64,000 bases of DNA, taken from the NCBI GenBank assembly GCA_020445145.1, contig JAGRHC010000001.1, positions 62,001-126,000 of the forward strand, given 5' to 3'. Position numbers and translations under genes: made by a program. Below the pieces are notes generated by a model, which saw only the letters and a program-made list of their open reading frames with translations, was not told the DNA's origin and did no database searches. Origin of the DNA: Alphaproteobacteria bacterium (GTDB lineage: Bacteria > Pseudomonadota > Alphaproteobacteria > Micavibrionales > Micavibrionaceae). Positions 44,672 to 53,099 of the stretch are shown here, piece by piece (positions within the stretch are counted from its first letter, which is position 1; each line of letters opens with the position of its first letter).

Positions 44672-45115
44672 TTAAAGTACAAAGCGTTTTATGCCGTCCT
44701 TTATTAAAGGGGAACTGAAATTTATTAATAGTGCCATTTTATAATCCGATAATTTCAAATATGTCAGAATTTGTGCCTGATGGACGGGCATGATTTTTTC
44801 AACTGCTTTCAGTTCGACAATAATGCAGTCCTCTACAAGAAAATCAACCCTGTAAGGTGTTTGTAAACGCTCTTCCTCGTACCAGACCGGCATCTGGTAT
44901 TCTTTTTTAAAAGACATGCCTCTTTTTATAAATTCTTTTTCCATGCATTCCTGATACGCGCTTTCCATTAAGCCCGGTCCAATTGATGTGTGAATTTTGA
45001 ATGCACAATCAACAATTTCTTTTGAGACAGGATTTTCTTTTTCCAACTTCGAAGATCGGAAGACGTCTCTTTGTGGTTCTTCGTGTTCGTTGTGACTTTG
45101 TGGTAAAAGAACCAT
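44672..45115 (-). CDS. GxxExxY-family protein
   Basis: A 147-aa protein of the GxxExxY family, named after the motif seen here as GPGLMESAYQECMEKE. Later DFLVEDCIIVELKAVEKI and HQAQILTYLKLS resemble a PD-(D/E)xK nuclease-type core; the cellular role of the family is not established. The first 20 residues (MVLLPQSHNEHEEPQRDVFR) are encoded by the right inverted repeat itself, so the true start may be later. It sits between sdhD and sdhA without any link to that pathway, and looks like a mobile cassette. Confidence 0.85.
   Translation of the reverse strand: MVLLPQSHNEHEEPQRDVFRSSKLEKENPVSKEIVDCAFKIHTSIGPGLMESAYQECMEKEFIKRGMSFKKEYQMPVWYEEERLQTPYRVDFLVEDCIIVELKAVEKIMPVHQAQILTYLKLSDYKMALLINFSSPLIKDGIKRFVL
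45069..45107. repeat. Right inverted repeat of the GxxExxY cassette
   Basis: Reverse complement begins TTTACCACAAAGTCACAA and matches the left copy at 31 of 39 positions. It overlaps the 5' coding end of the GxxExxY gene. No target-site duplication was visible outside either copy. Confidence 0.65.
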
Positions 45116-45127
45116 TGCGCCTATTCC

Positions 45128-45469
45128 CTAGACTATAAAATAAAATACGGCCGTTAGTGCCAGACACCCTAATAACAGAACAGGAACGATCGGGATATCG
45201 TCTCCGAATTTTTTCCTGAACATAATTTGAAGTTTTGCGAAAGCAAAGCCTCCAATTCCTCCTATAAACCCGCCGAGAATTGCGTTTGTCATACTCAACG
45301 TCATATCTTCTTTTAGTAATGCAAAAGCCGAGAATGCTATTGCGCCGTAAAATACTCCAATTAGTACTGCCGAGACATACTCAAAAACATTTCCGGCTAT
45401 ATTGAAAAAGGCTGATATTTTCCGGTCTTGTTCATCGTATTTTTCAATGGGATTTCTGTGATTATTCAT
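45128..45469 (-). CDS. Unknown 113-aa membrane protein
   Basis: No family recognised. A hydrophilic N-terminus (MNNHRNPIEKYDEQDRK) is followed by three hydrophobic segments, including a Gly-rich helix ILGGFIGGIGGFAFAK and a C-terminal VPVLLLGCLALTAVFYFIV. The ATG at 45469 overlaps the end of the upstream 70-aa gene; a TTG at 45481 is in frame. AT-rich. Probably translated with the zinc-ribbon gene. Confidence 0.65.
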   Translation of the reverse strand: MNNHRNPIEKYDEQDRKISAFFNIAGNVFEYVSAVLIGVFYGAIAFSAFALLKEDMTLSMTNAILGGFIGGIGGFAFAKLQIMFRKKFGDDIPIVPVLLLGCLALTAVFYFIV

Positions 45470-45674
45470 CCTTTTTTTCAATCATTGCATTCTGTCCGCA
45501 TTTCTTGCAGGTAATCTGATTTTTAGATAACAAAGATATACTCTCAAAAAAACCCGGTATGTTTAAGACTTCTCCGCAGTTTTTACATTTTAAGCTCTCA
45601 GCCTTTATGTATTTGAGTAGAATAATTACAACAGCCAGAAAAATTGCAATTTTTACTATGCTCACCCATTCCAT
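45462..45674 (-). CDS. Small membrane-anchored zinc-ribbon protein, 70 aa
   Basis: Starts MEWVSIVKIAIFLAVVIILL, a single membrane helix, followed by two CxxC pairs (LKCKNCGEV and ITCKKCGQN) that form a zinc ribbon. ATG 45674 lies 2 bases after the sdhD stop, so it is co-translated with sdhD. A longer open frame overlaps sdhD but has no supporting sequence. Function unknown. Confidence 0.7.
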   Translation of the reverse strand: MEWVSIVKIAIFLAVVIILLKYIKAESLKCKNCGEVLNIPGFFESISLLSKNQITCKKCGQNAMIEKKDE

Positions 45675-45676
45675 TT

Positions 45677-46072
45677 TTACAACGCAATTTTCAGGACGCT
45701 GAAGATGCAGGCGGCACCTAGGGCGAAGAAGAAGAGTTTCTGTCCTATCAGCTTGAGGTTCCGGAACCAGCGGATGTGGATGTAATCTTCGACAATGACT
45801 TGTGAGCCGAGAACCGCGTGGTAGAAAACGGAGATTACCGCAAGAATCATCATGACGGCGTTGAAAGGGTCCGCGAGCCAAAATCTAAACTCAACGTAGG
45901 ACATACCTTGATTGTTGATGAAGGACCAGACCATCCAGAGGACGAGCGGGATGTTGGCCAGCGCTGTGATTTTTTGTGCCATCCAGTGCTCCGCTCCGTG
46001 ATGAGCACTGCCGAGGCCTTTTGCTTTTTTCAGTTTTGTTTCAAAATCAGATGTTTTATTGCCGTTTGACAT
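45677..46072 (-). CDS. sdhD: Succinate dehydrogenase membrane anchor subunit D
   Basis: Hydrophobic anchor of complex II that helps bind haem b and quinone. The signature YHAVLGSQVIVEDYIH holds the haem-ligand His region. Three membrane helices; 131 aa is normal. Begins 13 bases after sdhC. Confidence 0.94.
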   Translation of the reverse strand: MSNGNKTSDFETKLKKAKGLGSAHHGAEHWMAQKITALANIPLVLWMVWSFINNQGMSYVEFRFWLADPFNAVMMILAVISVFYHAVLGSQVIVEDYIHIRWFRNLKLIGQKLFFFALGAACIFSVLKIAL

Positions 46073-46085
46073 TGTGTTCTCTTCT

Positions 46086-46484
46086 CTATTTCAGGTAAGC
46101 GCAGACCCATGTGACTGCTGTCATGATGACGGCCACCAGAATTACGACGTAGTTGGTGCGCATGGCTTTATCTTTTTCCAAAAACTTGCCAGTGTCCCAT
46201 ATCATGTGACGAATGCCGTTACACATGTGGAAGTAAAGGGCGGCGGACCAAAGCAGAAGGATAATGCGGCCCATGTGGCTGGAGGCTGCATACATCACCA
46301 TTTTATAGTATTCTTCGCCACTGGCTGCAGAAATCAGAAACGCAGCCCAAAGCAGCGTACCCAGAGCAAGGACAGCACCGGTCATACGGTGTGTGATCGA
46401 CATCAGGGCCGTCAGGGGCAGATTGTAAATGGACAAATGCGGCGACAATGGCCGTGGAACCTTGGTTTGCGAAGTATCGGTCAT
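46086..46484 (-). CDS. sdhC: Succinate dehydrogenase cytochrome b556 subunit C
   Basis: First gene of the sdh operon, encoding a three-helix cytochrome b anchor. RPLSPHLSIYNLPLTALMSI followed by THRMTG, and HMCNGIRHMIWD with the haem-ligand His, are diagnostic. 132 aa, normal. Confidence 0.95.
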   Translation of the reverse strand: MTDTSQTKVPRPLSPHLSIYNLPLTALMSITHRMTGAVLALGTLLWAAFLISAASGEEYYKMVMYAASSHMGRIILLLWSAALYFHMCNGIRHMIWDTGKFLEKDKAMRTNYVVILVAVIMTAVTWVCAYLK

Positions 46485-46529
46485 GACGTTGATGCTCTGT
46501 TTTTTGGTGTTTTGCTTTCAAGCATCCCC

Positions 46530-46557
46530 ATCATAAGGATTGCGCCGGATATTTCAA
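46530..46557 (-). promoter_or_regulatory. Putative sdh operon promoter
   Basis: TTGAAA (46552-46557) and TATGAT (46530-46535) on the minus strand are 16 bp apart, about 45 bases before sdhC. Hexamers are close to consensus; assigned by eye. Confidence 0.42.
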
Positions 46558-46593
46558 ATGGATAATCGCTGCTTTTGTGGTTTAATGAATATT

Positions 46594-46608
46594 AACCTGC
46601 ATCAGGTT
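46594..46608. promoter_or_regulatory. Inverted repeat in the sdhC/TerB-like divergent region
   Basis: AACCTG and CAGGTT flank CAT, with TTA on one side and TTAAT on the other extending partial symmetry. It lies between the divergent sdhC and TerB-like genes and could be an operator for either. Confidence 0.3.
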
Positions 46609-46642
46609 TAATAGTTCAGTTTTGTTTTTTCGGGGAGGCTTT

Positions 46643-47161
46643 ATGGTTCAGGAAAATTTTGACGCCGATTATGTCGGTACCAGCCGTTTTTATATGCTGC
46701 GTTGTCTGGTTGCGATGGCACATGCAGACGGGATTGTGACGGATGAGGAGCGGGCTTATTTTTCTGCCCTGACAATGCGTTTGCCGCTTAGCGATGCGCA
46801 GCGGGCAACGCTGGATGATGATCTTGATACTGCGCAGGATGTGGCTGATTTGCTACCTCATATCAATGAGCCCCAGTGGCGCAGCCAACTGATTTATTTT
46901 GCGCGCCTGATGGCTTACAAAGACGGCGTTCTTGATCCTTCGGAGCAGGATTTGCTCGACAAGATGCACTCTTATGTAATGGACCGTGTGGACATGGCCG
47001 CCATCCGCGAGGATGTGGCAAAGGTCGTGCATGAGAAGATGGCCTTGCACGATATTTCGGTTGATGAACACAGGCCGATGAAAGGGAAGCATTTCCTGCC
47101 ATGGTTCCAGTTGCTGGATCAGATGCTTCTGAGCATTGGCATTGATTTGATGAAGGATTAG
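46643..47161 (+). CDS. TerB-like domain protein
   Basis: A 172-aa helical protein. MLRCLVAMAHADGIVTDEER matches the acidic metal-binding first motif of the TerB/DjlA family, and the parallel FARLMAYKDGVLDPSEQDLLD looks like its second half. The family is linked to tellurite resistance and membrane stress, but function here is unknown. GGGAGG precedes ATG 46643 by 4 bases; 7 further codons upstream are open. Convergent with the NYN gene, 1 base apart. Confidence 0.75.
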   Translation: MVQENFDADYVGTSRFYMLRCLVAMAHADGIVTDEERAYFSALTMRLPLSDAQRATLDDDLDTAQDVADLLPHINEPQWRSQLIYFARLMAYKDGVLDPSEQDLLDKMHSYVMDRVDMAAIREDVAKVVHEKMALHDISVDEHRPMKGKHFLPWFQLLDQMLLSIGIDLMKD

Positions 47162-47162
47162 G

Positions 47163-47768
47163 CTATCGATATTCTCTCGGTGCCGAAATCACTACATTGC
47201 TTGATTGGTCTTTTATATCAAGGTCAAACAAGTGTTTTTTGAGGCGGCCCTTTGTTATCTCCATATTTGGTTTCAGCGCTCTGGCGCTGCCAAAGCGGCC
47301 CGGCGGAGCGACTACAAAAAACTCCTTTTCAGGATACTGGGCTTTAATCAAGCTTTTGGGTGGCACAAGGTCTGAGTCTGCCGAGATCAATATACATCTC
47401 TCAAAATTCCCTAAAAATGCGTCACTGACCATTGTGATAGCGATATGGACATCCGTTTCCTTTTCTTCAGGTTGCTTCCATTGCGTGTGGCACCTGCGAC
47501 ACTCCATGTCCTTGAATTTAAAATTTCCCATCTGGACAGACACACCAGAAAACTTTAGCGCCTTTACATAGGACCTGTGGCGTGCATACGCATCCGGACG
47601 CTTCGTCTGAAAAGCAGAAAAATATTTTACCGCTACTAATTTTTCATCAGGGCGTAAAAGAGATTCAGATAAAGACCACAGATTTAACCATTTTAGCTTT
47701 GGGTCTCCCAACGCGTCTATTGCGTGGTACACGTTAAATCCATCAATATAAACGATAACTTTTTTCAT
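47163..47768 (-). CDS. NYN-domain (PIN-like) putative ribonuclease
   Basis: A 201-aa protein of the NYN/LabA type. The N-terminal VIVYIDGFNVYHAI holds the first catalytic Asp, KETDVHIAITMV the second, and CILISADSDLVPP the third, giving the PIN-like acidic site. A CRRCH and nearby residues might bind zinc. Members of this fold are RNases in several systems; its target is unknown. It lies downstream of asd past a terminator and has a palindrome in its leader. Confidence 0.85.
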   Translation of the reverse strand: MKKVIVYIDGFNVYHAIDALGDPKLKWLNLWSLSESLLRPDEKLVAVKYFSAFQTKRPDAYARHRSYVKALKFSGVSVQMGNFKFKDMECRRCHTQWKQPEEKETDVHIAITMVSDAFLGNFERCILISADSDLVPPKSLIKAQYPEKEFFVVAPPGRFGSARALKPNMEITKGRLKKHLFDLDIKDQSSNVVISAPREYR

Positions 47769-47780
47769 GGTTTTTCAATT

Positions 47781-47804
47781 AAAAAGGCCGTCCGGAGACG
47801 GCCT
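47781..47804 (-). terminator. Rho-independent terminator after asd
   Basis: AAAGGCCGTC and GACGGCCT pair around CCGGA-type loop bases; on the minus strand the hairpin is followed by TTTTTAATT. It follows the asd stop by about 80 bases and precedes the NYN gene. Confidence 0.75.
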
Positions 47805-47806
47805 GT

Positions 47807-47827
47807 CTATCAGGATATACCTGATAG
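47807..47827. repeat. Perfect inverted repeat upstream of the NYN gene
   Basis: CTATCAGG and CCTGATAG flank ATATA, a perfect 8-bp inverted repeat abutting the asd terminator and 39 bases before the NYN start. It could be an operator or an RNA hairpin, possibly processed. Confidence 0.45.
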
Positions 47828-47884
47828 GATGATATGTTTACATTATATGATATTCGTTTTTAAAAGGTCAATTATTTTCTCGAC

Positions 47885-48895
47885 TCACTTTGACTTGATC
47901 AGTAGCTCTGCGATCTGCACAGTATTCAAAGCGGCGCCTTTGCGGAGGTTGTCGGAGACGCACCAGAAGTTCAGGCCGTTTTCGACGCTGACATCTTCGC
48001 GGATGCGGGAGATGAAGACGTCATCTTCGCCCTGAATTTCGAGCGGCGTGATGTATTCGAGGTCTTCGTTGTCCAGATCGACCACTGTGACGCCTTCAAA
48101 TTCGCGCCAGAGTTCGCGGGCCTGCGCGGCGGTGATCTCGTTTTCGCATTCGACATTGACCATTTCGGAATGGCTGATGAAAACGGGAATACGAACGCAG
48201 GAGGCACAGACCTTGATCGACGGATCGAGGATTTTTTTGGTTTCGACCACCATTTTCCACTCTTCCTTGGTCATGCCGTCATCCATGAATTTATCGATCT
48301 GCGGGATCGCGTTGAAGGCGATCTGCTTTGGGTAGACTTCGGGATGAGGCGTGGCGTTCATGTAGATGCCCTTGGTCTGGTTAAAGAGTTCATCCATGGC
48401 AGCTTTCCCTGAACCGGAGACGGACTGGTAGGTCGAGACAACGACGCGTTTGATTTTGGCGGCGTCGTGGATGGGTTTGAGCGCTACGACCATCTGGATT
48501 GTCGAACAGTTGGGGTTCGCGATGATGTTCCGTTTTGTGTGTTCGCTAATCGCGTGCGGGTTTACTTCCGGGACGATCAACGGGATGTCCGGGTCCATGC
48601 GGAAGTGCGAGGTGTTGTCGATGACGACTGCCCCTGCTTTGGCCGCTTTGGGGGAATATTCGGCGGAGACTTTGGCGCCGGGCGAGGACAAAACAATGTC
48701 GACCCCTGTGAAATCGAATTTGGCCATATCCTGTACCTTGAGGGTATCATCGCCGAATGAAATTTCCTTGCCTGCGGAACGCTCTGAAGCAAGAGGAATA
48801 ATTTCGCTGACCGGGAATTCGCGCTCGTGCAGGATCTTGAGGATTTCCTGCCCTACGTTTCCGGTTGCGCCTGCGATGGCCACTTTATAGGTCAT
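47885..48895 (-). CDS. asd: Aspartate-semialdehyde dehydrogenase
   Basis: Makes aspartate semialdehyde for Lys, DAP, Met and Thr synthesis. VAIAGATGNVGQEILKIL binds NADP, and the active-site Cys is in IANPNCSTIQMV. STYQSVSGSGKAAMDEL is also typical. I chose ATG 48895 (MTYKVAIAG, 336 aa) with AAGGAG 10 bases upstream; the longer frame is not family-like. Divergent from the histidine kinase. Confidence 0.96.
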   Translation of the reverse strand: MTYKVAIAGATGNVGQEILKILHEREFPVSEIIPLASERSAGKEISFGDDTLKVQDMAKFDFTGVDIVLSSPGAKVSAEYSPKAAKAGAVVIDNTSHFRMDPDIPLIVPEVNPHAISEHTKRNIIANPNCSTIQMVVALKPIHDAAKIKRVVVSTYQSVSGSGKAAMDELFNQTKGIYMNATPHPEVYPKQIAFNAIPQIDKFMDDGMTKEEWKMVVETKKILDPSIKVCASCVRIPVFISHSEMVNVECENEITAAQARELWREFEGVTVVDLDNEDLEYITPLEIQGEDDVFISRIREDVSVENGLNFWCVSDNLRKGAALNTVQIAELLIKSK

Positions 48896-48925
48896 GGTTT
48901 TTGTGCTCCTTGTTTGTGAACCGCC

Positions 48926-48954
48926 ATATTTGTGATAAGCTGGCGTCCTGTCAA
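48926..48954 (-). promoter_or_regulatory. Putative asd promoter
   Basis: Minus-strand TTGACA (48949-48954, consensus -35) and AAATAT (48926-48931) with 17-bp spacing, about 30 bases before asd. Confidence 0.45.
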
Positions 48955-48981
48955 GTGTTTGAAATTTTTTCCCCTGCCCCG

Positions 48982-50934
48982 ATGACGTCAAAAATACCGA
49001 GCCTAGAGGATTTACAGCAGAAAATTGCCGCAGCGGATGCGCTGGCGGAGCAGAAGTCTAATTTTCTGGCGACGATGAGCCATGAGATCCGCACGCCTAT
49101 GCAGACGATTTACGGGCTTTTGGAGTTGATCGGGGAGGAAGATTTATCGGCGGATGTCCGCAGCATGACCTCAACGGCCAAGGAGGCGGCGAGCGGACTT
49201 TTGGAAATTCTCGACGATATTCTCGATTTTGCGAAGATGGATGCGCAGAAGATGGCGCTTGATGCGTTTGAGGTTCCGCTTCGGACTCTTGTTTACGGGC
49301 TTTTGGAGGCGCTGGCGGTCAAGGTGCGCGGGAAGGCGGTGGAGCTTCGGCACGATATTGCGCAAGATGTGCCGTTTGTGATTACTGGCGACCCGAAGCG
49401 GCTGCGGCAGATTTTGATGAATTTGACGGGGAATGCGCTCAAATTTACGGAGAAAGGTAACGTGACGATCCGGGTGACGCGGGATTGTCTGCATATGACG
49501 CCTACTCAAGGGCAGCTGGGCCTTCGTTTTGAAGTGGTCGATACGGGGATCGGGATGCCAGAGGATGTGGCGGCACAGCTCTTTCAGCCTTTTACGCAGG
49601 CGGATAGTTCGACAGCGCGCAAATTTGGCGGAACGGGGCTTGGGCTTTCGATTTCCAAGAAGCTGGTGGAGATGATGGACGGATTGATCGGGGTGGAGAG
49701 CCGGGAGGGAAAAGGCTCGACATTCTGGTTTGAAATTCCGGCTCTGGAGGTGAGCACGAGCGAGACCTCGGTGGACTTGCCGCAGCTTGACGGGATTTCG
49801 GTGCTGTCGGTGGAAGATCATCCGCAAGGGGCCAAGGAGATTGTCCGCTCTCTGGAGTCTATGGGAGCTACCGTTGAGAGTTGCCCGAGTTATGCGGAAG
49901 GGCTAGACCTGATTAAACGGCGGCCTTTTGATGTGGCTCTCGTTGATCAGGGGTTACCGGACGGGGTTGGGCTGGATCTGGTGAAGCAGGTGATTAAGCT
50001 GCGGCCCTCGACCGGGATTATTATGTATACGGTGCATGACGATAGTGGTTTGCAGCACTCTTTGCAGTCACTCGGGGCTGCTTATCTATGTAAGCCGGCC
50101 AGCCGGGCGGGGCTTGGGGAGGCGGTGCAGGATGCGGCGAGCAAGGCGGCGCGGCTGAAGCTGGACGGACCTACGCGGATGCTGATTGCCGAGGATACGG
50201 AAGGTGTGCAGGATGTTTTGAGGCGCCAGCTTGCCAAGCTTGGTGTGGAAGCCGATTTTGTGACGGACGGGAAACAAGCTCTCGACGCGCTGGCGACGGG
50301 TAAGTACGGGATTTTGCTTACGGACCTGCATATGCCGGAGATTGACGGCTATGCGCTGGTCAAAACGGTTCGTGATCGGGAACAGGATAGCAGTACTCAT
50401 TTTCCGGTGATAGTACTGACCGCGGACGTCCAGATGTCGCAGCGGCAGGTTTATATGAGTTACGGGTTTGATGAGTGTTTGCTCAAGCCTGTCTCTTTGG
50501 GACAATTTAAACGGCTTTTGATCCGGTGGGGGCTGATGAGTGAGGTCGGCACCATTGAAGAAGACGACACCTCTGCCCCCCCTACCCCGGATGGATTGAC
50601 TGATCCGGCGATTGATCGTGAGGGGTTGGTTGCGCAGATGGGGGCGCTGGACGAGGGTACAATTGAAATGCTTCAGATGTTTGTCGAGATGACGGAGCCG
50701 CTTGTGCTTAAACTGAAGGAAGAGCTTGCGACGGGGGATGCTGAAGGATTAACAGAGACGGCGCACTCTCTTAAAGGGAGTGCGCGCTCCGCCTGCGCGA
50801 CGATGCTTGGGGAACTGGCGGCGCGACTGCAGGAAGAAGCCAAGGGAAGCCCGGATTGTGGCAGGCTGGTTGATATGATTTTTGATGAGTTTGAGCGCGT
50901 GCGGGCGGATATTGCCGGGATGGCTAAGGGGTAA
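48982..50934 (+). CDS. Soluble hybrid sensor histidine kinase (HisKA-HATPase-REC-REC-Hpt)
   Basis: A 650-aa phosphorelay protein. Order: HisKA with phospho-His34 in [12 protein letters not shown]; HATPase with [10 protein letters not shown] and [12 protein letters not shown]; receiver 1 with likely Asp322 in VALVDQGLP; receiver 2 with Asp448 in [14 protein letters not shown]-terminal Hpt with His595 in [12 protein letters not shown]. There is no membrane segment or recognisable sensor domain, only about 25 residues before HisKA, so input probably comes from a partner. ATG 48982 ([11 protein letters not shown]) is chosen; the frame extends upstream into the asd promoter. No adjacent DNA-binding regulator. 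Confidence 0.9.
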   Translation: MTSKIPSLEDLQQKIAAADALAEQKSNFLATMSHEIRTPMQTIYGLLELIGEEDLSADVRSMTSTAKEAASGLLEILDDILDFAKMDAQKMALDAFEVPLRTLVYGLLEALAVKVRGKAVELRHDIAQDVPFVITGDPKRLRQILMNLTGNALKFTEKGNVTIRVTRDCLHMTPTQGQLGLRFEVVDTGIGMPEDVAAQLFQPFTQADSSTARKFGGTGLGLSISKKLVEMMDGLIGVESREGKGSTFWFEIPALEVSTSETSVDLPQLDGISVLSVEDHPQGAKEIVRSLESMGATVESCPSYAEGLDLIKRRPFDVALVDQGLPDGVGLDLVKQVIKLRPSTGIIMYTVHDDSGLQHSLQSLGAAYLCKPASRAGLGEAVQDAASKAARLKLDGPTRMLIAEDTEGVQDVLRRQLAKLGVEADFVTDGKQALDALATGKYGILLTDLHMPEIDGYALVKTVRDREQDSSTHFPVIVLTADVQMSQRQVYMSYGFDECLLKPVSLGQFKRLLIRWGLMSEVGTIEEDDTSAPPTPDGLTDPAIDREGLVAQMGALDEGTIEMLQMFVEMTEPLVLKLKEELATGDAEGLTETAHSLKGSARSACATMLGELAARLQEEAKGSPDCGRLVDMIFDEFERVRADIAGMAKG

Positions 50935-50942
50935 GATTGCCT

Positions 50943-51674
50943 TTATGGGCAGCTGGCCTCGTCCCCATCAGAGTCGCCGCTATATATGGCTGAGGACTGC
51001 GTTACCATGCGGACGCGAAAACATGTATAGCCGTTCGGGCACTGGACTTCTGCCGGAGAGTCGCTGTCGAGATCAATGGCGCCACCTGATGCGTCTATAA
51101 CGTCTGCCTCACATTCGGAATAGTTATCATCAAGTTTGGCGAGCGCCGTCTGGATGAACGCATCTGATTTGTTGGTCTCGATCCAGAAGAATACGCCGTC
51201 CTGACCGTTGTAATATTTCCAATCCCCGAATAAGGACGGGGCCGGCGGGAGGTATTTCCCTGATGTTCCGCCGTAGATTTTGATATGGTTTACGTTGTTT
51301 CCAGGGTCTCCGGGGCAACGGATATCCTTCACGAGCCTACCGGCGGTGGGGCCGATTGTGGCGGAACTAAAATGCGTTGAATTGGGTTTAATCGGATAGT
51401 TGCGTCGCGCGAAAGGGTCAGTGCCCAGCGCTGAGTTATCAATGGTTTTGTCTCCTTTTTGGTATGAGAGAACACATTGCTGGATCGCTGAGCGAATCAG
51501 GTCCGCTTGAGATTGTATTTCGCTTACGGTTCTGAGTGTATTTTGAGAGGTCGATTGCTGGCTGGACGGCTCCATAAAGGTTACGGTCAGCGCGGCCAGC
51601 AAAGCAATGGCAATCAAAATGTAAACAAGCGCGCTTCCACTCTGGCTTGCGCGCTTGTTCATCGAATATTTCAT
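50943..51674 (-). CDS. Pilin-like protein 1
   Basis: A 243-aa protein with a short basic N-terminus (MNKRASQSGS) and a long hydrophobic helix ALVYILIAIALLAALTV, like a prepilin. Cleavage after Gly13 would leave SALVY, so the usual Glu at position 5 is absent. The large C-terminal domain has several Cys (including IRCPGDPGNN and VQCPNGYTC) that could form disulfides. Located at the end of the pilus-like operon, next to a similar gene. Assigned as pilin-like by architecture and context. Confidence 0.68.
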   Translation of the reverse strand: MKYSMNKRASQSGSALVYILIAIALLAALTVTFMEPSSQQSTSQNTLRTVSEIQSQADLIRSAIQQCVLSYQKGDKTIDNSALGTDPFARRNYPIKPNSTHFSSATIGPTAGRLVKDIRCPGDPGNNVNHIKIYGGTSGKYLPPAPSLFGDWKYYNGQDGVFFWIETNKSDAFIQTALAKLDDNYSECEADVIDASGGAIDLDSDSPAEVQCPNGYTCFRVRMVTQSSAIYSGDSDGDEASCP

Positions 51675-51684
51675 CTTAGGTCGC

Positions 51685-52401
51685 CTAGCGCTCTACGATC
51701 ACATGGTAGTAGACGTAGTCACCGCCGCCTGCGTTCTGGAAGCAGCCGAAAGGCTTGCCATCGAAAGACCCTGAACCGTCATCGATATCCGGCACGTCGG
51801 TTGTCGGCAAAGAGTAGTCGGTTGTGCCGTCATCGTACATGCGGGTTGTGTACTCGGTAGAACGGTCCGCGCTCAAAACCGGGATTGTCGCGCCCAAGCC
51901 ATGCTCCTGATTGATCTTTCTGCATATGGCCTGTTTGATGCCAACAAGGTAGGCGATAATTTCGTTCCCGTTTGCACCTGCTGTTCCAATATCAGGAACT
52001 TCAAGTTCACCGTTGAATGCCCAGTTCCCTGGGTTTCCGCTGACCATGATGTCGGCTGGAGCCTGAACATATGTGGCGCCACCGCCTGACGGATGAAAAA
52101 CGCCAATTGCCGTTGAGTCCAGATTTGTAAATTCAGCCGGACGGTTGAAACGGATAGACTCAACTGTTGTTCCTGAAATAATCATACGTACAATCGCGGT
52201 ACTAACGGAAGCAGGATACTGCGTAACTTGCGCACTACTGATGAGGTTTGTTTCACCGCTTGCGTCACCGCCGCCGCCTCGCGTCGATGAGGTTACGGCG
52301 TATGAGAGAGCCGCGAACAATGCAACAGCAATAAGAATGAGGAACAAAACGTTTCCACTTTCTCCTGAGCGGCTTTTATTCTGATACTCATTCATTGGCA
52401 T
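51685..52401 (-). CDS. Pilin-like protein 2
   Basis: A 238-aa protein whose N-terminus (NKSRSGESGNVLFLILIAVA, then LFAALSYAV) mirrors pilin-like protein 1: a basic leader, Gly, then a long hydrophobic helix with no Glu5. The exposed part has Gly-rich SSTRGGGGDASGET and few Cys. ATG 52401 is used, with GGAG 8 bases upstream; the frame is open further. Separated from pilin-like 1 by 10 bases, so the two are expressed together and may form a heteropolymer or major/minor pair. Confidence 0.68.
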   Translation of the reverse strand: MPMNEYQNKSRSGESGNVLFLILIAVALFAALSYAVTSSTRGGGGDASGETNLISSAQVTQYPASVSTAIVRMIISGTTVESIRFNRPAEFTNLDSTAIGVFHPSGGGATYVQAPADIMVSGNPGNWAFNGELEVPDIGTAGANGNEIIAYLVGIKQAICRKINQEHGLGATIPVLSADRSTEYTTRMYDDGTTDYSLPTTDVPDIDDGSGSFDGKPFGCFQNAGGGDYVYYHVIVER

Positions 52402-52429
52402 TTCTTTTCTCCAGTTTTTCCCAATCATT

Positions 52430-52972
52430 TTACGCTCCCCCATTCGAAACGGTCACACGGTTAATCTTTAATGCCGCTGCCAGCGGATATTGTGGGCATT
52501 CACGCCCGACACATAATTTGTCAAGATTGACACGCCAGCCCGCTCCACCATTCTGAACGTGTCCAATTGCCTCACGAAATTCGCCAAACTGGCCTGTACC
52601 CTTGGCGATAATTACTATATTGGCAGAGTTTCCTTTAATATCAAGCCCTTTATATGTCTGTTTCAACTCATCCACAAAAGTTGCGACTTCTTTTGCGTTT
52701 ACGGGCTGATCTTGAAGCTTGGGAACGACCGGTAGAAGCGCCTGTGCCTGCTCCAGGTCCATGGCTCTAGCGGTGTGCTCCTGAATTTTGACAGCCGTGA
52801 ACAAACCAAGTGCTCCGGCGGCACTCCAGATGACAGCAGCAACAATCAGAAGCGTTTTGTTTGCATTTTGCGGCAGGTGCTCAAGGAAAACGTTTAAATC
52901 TTCCATGGCTTGCGGGCTCATAAGCCTGTTAATCGCCCCCCAATCAAATGAGGGCTTTGATTGCAATTTCAA
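52430..52972 (-). CDS. Single-pass pilus assembly protein (180 aa)
   Basis: Cytoplasmic N-terminus of about 40 residues, one membrane helix (LLIVAAVIWSAAGALGLF), then a periplasmic part with a coiled stretch (QAQALLPVVPKLQDQPVNAK) and a small beta domain containing two Cys (LCVGRECPQ). Size, topology and position suggest a PilN/PilO- or PilP-like assembly factor, but there is no clear sequence match. The likely start is TTG 52972, with GGAGAG about 5 bases upstream. Confidence 0.58.
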   Translation of the reverse strand: MKLQSKPSFDWGAINRLMSPQAMEDLNVFLEHLPQNANKTLLIVAAVIWSAAGALGLFTAVKIQEHTARAMDLEQAQALLPVVPKLQDQPVNAKEVATFVDELKQTYKGLDIKGNSANIVIIAKGTGQFGEFREAIGHVQNGGAGWRVNLDKLCVGRECPQYPLAAALKINRVTVSNGGA

Positions 52973-53099
52973 ATTAACTCTCCTGCCTTCCCATTCCTGT
53001 CATAAACAGGATAATGCTAAATATTATAAATTCAAAAGGTATATAATATCTAAACAAAATATAATAACCCAATGCAAATAAATGTATTTTCAAATGGGT

